Source: Streptomyces curacoi
GTDB lineage: Bacteria > Actinomycetota > Actinomycetes > Streptomycetales > Streptomycetaceae
DNA: 64,000 nt
Assembly: GCF_001513975.1 (NCBI RefSeq)
Contig: NZ_KQ947999.1
Coordinates: 56,239 to 120,238, forward strand
Reading direction: 5' to 3'
Positions within the stretch are counted from its first letter, which is position 1. The number at the start of each line of letters is the position of its first letter. The notes beneath the pieces are model-generated. The model did not search any database and was not told the origin of the DNA. It was given only the letters and a program-made list of their open reading frames with translations. Shown piece by piece: positions 61,605 to 64,000 of the stretch. The position numbers and the translations under genes are program-made.

Positions 61605-62648
61605 ATGTCTCGCAGCCTCAATCTCGCAGTGATCCCCGGTGACGGCATCGGGCAGGAAGTCGTGGCCGAAGGCCTCAAGGTCCTCTCCGCCGTCCTCCCG
61701 CAGGATGTGAAGCTGGAGACCAAGGAGTACGACTTCGGCGCCAAGCGCTACCACGCCACCGGTGAGACCCTCACCGACGCCGACCTCGCCGCCCTGAAGA
61801 AGCACGACGCCATCCTGCTCGGCGCCATCGGCGACCCGAGCGTCCCCTCCGGCGTCCTGGAGCGCGGCTTCCTGCTCAAGCTCCGCTTCGCCTTCGACCA
61901 CCACGTCAACCTGCGGCCGAGCAAGCTGCTCCCGGGTGTCGCCACCCCGCTCGCCGGCGAGCCGCGGATCGACTTCGTCGTGGTCCGCGAGGGCACCGAG
62001 GGCCCGTACACCGGCAACGGCGGCACCATCCGCAAGGGCACCGAGCACGAGGTCGCCACCGAGGTCTCCGTCAACACGGCGTACGGCGTCGAGCGCGTGG
62101 TCCGTGACGCCTTCGCCCGCGCGCAGGCCCGCCCGCGCAAGAAGCTGGCACTGATCCACAAGAACAACGTGCTGACCTTCGCCGGTCACCTGTGGACGGA
62201 CGTCTTCAACAAGGTGGCCGAGGAGTTCCCCGAGGTCACCACCGAGTACATGCACGTCGACGCGGCGACCATCTACCTGGTCACCCAGCCCGAGCGCTTC
62301 GACGTCATCGTCACCGACAACCTCTTCGGCGACATCATCACCGACCTCGCCGCGGCCGTCTCCGGTGGCATCGGCGTCGCCGCGAGCGGGAACATCAACC
62401 CGTCCGGCGAGTTCCCCTCGATGTTCGAGCCGGTGCACGGTTCCGCGCCCGACATCGCCGGCCAGGGCAAGGCCGACCCCACCGCCACGGTCCTGTCCGT
62501 CGCCCTCCTCCTGCGTCACCTCGGCTACGACGCCGAGGCGGCCCGCATCGAGGACGCCGTCTCCGCCGACCTCGCGGAGCGCACCGGCAAGCCCGCCCGC
62601 AGCACGTCGCAGATCGGCGACGCGCTGACCGTACGAGTAGCCGGCTGA
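61605..62648 (+). CDS. leuB: 3-isopropylmalate dehydrogenase
   Basis: 347 aa. The family opening LAVIPGDGIGQEVVAEGLKV is present. Substrate and Mg sites include LLKLRFAFDHHVNLRPSKLL, VVREGTEGPYTGNGG, HKNNVLTFAGHLW and VIVTDNLFGDIITDLAA. GSAPDIAGQGKADPTA binds NAD. It oxidatively decarboxylates 3-isopropylmalate in leucine synthesis. A terminator follows, so leuB appears to be transcribed alone. Confidence 0.97.
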   Translation: MSRSLNLAVIPGDGIGQEVVAEGLKVLSAVLPQDVKLETKEYDFGAKRYHATGETLTDADLAALKKHDAILLGAIGDPSVPSGVLERGFLLKLRFAFDHHVNLRPSKLLPGVATPLAGEPRIDFVVVREGTEGPYTGNGGTIRKGTEHEVATEVSVNTAYGVERVVRDAFARAQARPRKKLALIHKNNVLTFAGHLWTDVFNKVAEEFPEVTTEYMHVDAATIYLVTQPERFDVIVTDNLFGDIITDLAAAVSGGIGVAASGNINPSGEFPSMFEPVHGSAPDIAGQGKADPTATVLSVALLLRHLGYDAEAARIEDAVSADLAERTGKPARSTSQIGDALTVRVAG

Positions 62649-62671
62649 CCCGCCGCGCCCCTCGAACCTTC

Positions 62672-62704
62672 GAAGCCGCCGGGTCACTCGTACCCGGCGG
62701 CTTC
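62672..62704 (+). terminator. Terminator-like hairpin after leuB
   Basis: Perfect 13-bp stem GAAGCCGCCGGGT/ACCCGGCGGCTTC with a 7-base loop, 24 bases after the leuB stop. Confidence 0.85.
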
Positions 62705-62776
62705 CCCATGTCCGCCGCCGGGTGACACCATCGACCCCTGGGTCGCGATTCACGCCGATCACGCCGAACAGGCCGA

Positions 62777-62805
62777 TTTCTTCCGCAGCCCCCGCTTGCG
62801 ATAAT
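62777..62805 (+). promoter_or_regulatory. Candidate promoter of ilvE
   Basis: TTTCTT (62777-62782) and GATAAT (62800-62805) are 17 bases apart; the -10 matches consensus at five of six positions. Transcription would start near 62812, leaving about 105 bases of leader before ATG 62917. An in-frame ATG at 62824 exists but its extension has non-typical codons. Confidence 0.5.
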
Positions 62806-62916
62806 CGAACGCGGAGCCGCGGAATGAGGGAATGCTCGGACGTCCTAGCACTGGCCACTGACAGTACTGGCGTGAGCGCGGCCCGTCACAACGCAACCGG
62901 TGAAGGACATCTACTC

Positions 62917-64000
62917 ATGACGACGCCCACGATCGAGCTCAAGCCCTCCGCCAGCCCGCTCGCCGCCGCAGACCGCGAGGCCATCCTGACCAACCCGGGG
63001 TTCGGCCGCCACTTCACCGACCACATGGTGACGATCAAGTGGACCGAGGGCCGCGGCTGGCACGACGGCCAGCTCGTGCCGTACGCGCCGATCTCCCTCG
63101 ACCCGGCCACCATGGTCCTGCACTACGCACAGGAGATCTTCGAGGGGCTCAAGGCCTACCGGCAGCCCGACGGGACCGTCGCCACCTTCCGCCCCGAGAA
63201 GAACGCCAAGCGCTTCCAGAGCTCCGCGCGCCGGCTCGGCATGCCCGAGCTGCCGGTCGAGACGTTCATCGAGGCGTGCGACGCGCTGGTGAAGCAGGAC
63301 GAGGCCTGGGTGCCGGCACACGGTGGCGAGGAGTCCCTCTACCTGCGTCCGTTCATGTTCGCGACCGAGGTCGGCCTGGGCGTGAAGCCCGCGAGCGAGT
63401 ACCTGTTCATGGTCATCGCCTCCCCGGCCGGCGCCTACTTCCCGGGCGGCGTCAAGCCGGTGTCCATCTGGGTCTCCGAGGACCACGTGCGCGCCGTGCC
63501 GGGCGGCATGGGCGACGCGAAGACGGGCGGCAACTACGCCGCATCCCTGCTGGCCCAGGCCGAGGCCGCCGCCGAGGGCTGCGCCCAGGTCTGCTACCTG
63601 GACGCGGTGGAGCGCAAGTGGGTCGAGGAGCTCGGCGGCATGAACCTGTACTTCGTGTACGGCGACAAGATCATCACCCCGTCCCTCACCGGTTCCATCC
63701 TGGAGGGCGTCACCCGTGACTCCCTGCTGACCGTCGCCCGTGACCTCGGCTACGAGGCCGAGGAGGGCCGCGTCTCGGTCGACCAGTGGCAGCGCGACTC
63801 GGAGAACGGCACCCTCACCGAGGTCTTCGCCTGCGGTACGGCGGCGGTCATCACGCCGGTCGGCACCGTCAAGCGCACGGGCGCCGAGTGGCAGCAGAGC
63901 GACGGAGAGCCCGGCGAAGTCACGCTCAGGCTTCGCCAGGCTCTCCTGGACATCCAGCGGGGCACCGCCGAGGACAAGCACGGCTGGATGCACAAGCTGG
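62917..64000 (+). CDS. ilvE: Branched-chain amino acid aminotransferase (partial, 3' end cut off)
   Basis: The first 361 codons are present and the frame is open at the window end; the full protein should be only a few residues longer. It is a fold-type IV PLP enzyme. The PLP Lys is in GDAKTGGNYAASL. Other marks are GRHFTDHMVTIKW, LHYAQEIFEGLKAYR, LYLRPFMFAT, GGMNLYFVY and TEVFACGTAAVI. It interconverts Val, Leu and Ile with their 2-oxo acids. GAAGGA lies about 11 bases before ATG 62917. Confidence 0.96.
   Translation, partial: MTTPTIELKPSASPLAAADREAILTNPGFGRHFTDHMVTIKWTEGRGWHDGQLVPYAPISLDPATMVLHYAQEIFEGLKAYRQPDGTVATFRPEKNAKRFQSSARRLGMPELPVETFIEACDALVKQDEAWVPAHGGEESLYLRPFMFATEVGLGVKPASEYLFMVIASPAGAYFPGGVKPVSIWVSEDHVRAVPGGMGDAKTGGNYAASLLAQAEAAAEGCAQVCYLDAVERKWVEELGGMNLYFVYGDKIITPSLTGSILEGVTRDSLLTVARDLGYEAEEGRVSVDQWQRDSENGTLTEVFACGTAAVITPVGTVKRTGAEWQQSDGEPGEVTLRLRQALLDIQRGTAEDKHGWMHKL

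Noticed and set aside
62824..62916. 31-codon N-terminal extension of ilvE
   Set aside because: In frame and near the candidate promoter, but codons such as CTA, TGC, ACT and AGT are atypical and the family starts at the MTTPTIELK position with its own GGA-type site.

Overview
The window is high-GC actinobacterial DNA with many GTG starts and genes overlapping by 4 bases. Gene content and order match the core chromosome of a Streptomyces. From memory (not checked), the order follows the S. coelicolor block running from an oligopeptide transporter through mnmA, ligA, rmdB, gatCAB and ilvBNC-serA to the put genes, leuB and ilvE. No tRNA, rRNA, CRISPR array, insertion sequence or prophage was seen.

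Layout. 1-3.8 kb: end of an oligopeptide ABC operon (binding protein, permease, two ATPases). 3.8-9.6 kb: TRIC-like channel, membrane-anchored esterase, thioesterase, WYL regulator, Gly-rich lipoprotein, and a FabR-like TetR gene divergent from two small membrane genes. 9.7-18.7 kb: cysteine desulfurase and mnmA flanking an opposed amidase, then small enzymes, a core-MetE-like protein and ligA. 19-25 kb: membrane c-di-GMP phosphodiesterase RmdB and gatC-gatA-(80-aa ORF)-gatB. 25-37 kb: methyltransferase, MMPL transporter, acetyltransferase, LAL-type LuxR regulator, PQQ-type sugar dehydrogenase lipoprotein, aldo/keto reductase and 2-hydroxyacid dehydrogenase. 37.7-40.7 kb: a second GGDEF/EAL protein. 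40.7-46.3 kb: ilvBNC behind a peptide-coding attenuator, then serA. 46.4-48.6 kb: MFS exporter and TetR gene with a phased operator-like array between them. 48.6-53.6 kb: a four-gene nickel/peptide/metallophore-type ABC importer with both permeases fused into one protein and a Zur-like box over its promoter. 53.7-57.7 kb: PucR-type regulator and proline catabolic genes. 57.7-64 kb: hydrolase, AAC(2')-I-like acetyltransferase, small proteins, Tat-type phosphoesterase, leuB and the start of ilvE.

How the genes connect. ilvBNC, leuB and ilvE make branched-chain amino acids. The cysteine desulfurase probably supplies sulfur to MnmA for tRNA thiolation. GatCAB makes Gln-tRNA(Gln) and/or Asn-tRNA(Asn) by transamidation. 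The PucR-type regulator, PRODH and P5CDH take proline to glutamate. Two GGDEF-EAL membrane proteins 16 kb apart look functionally opposite: one has an intact EAL domain, the other a degenerate EAL with an intact GGDEF and I-site. The most notable accessory element is the putatively zinc-regulated importer at 48.6-53.7 kb. Nine genes have a -10-like hexamer only 6-7 bases before the start codon, suggesting leaderless transcripts.
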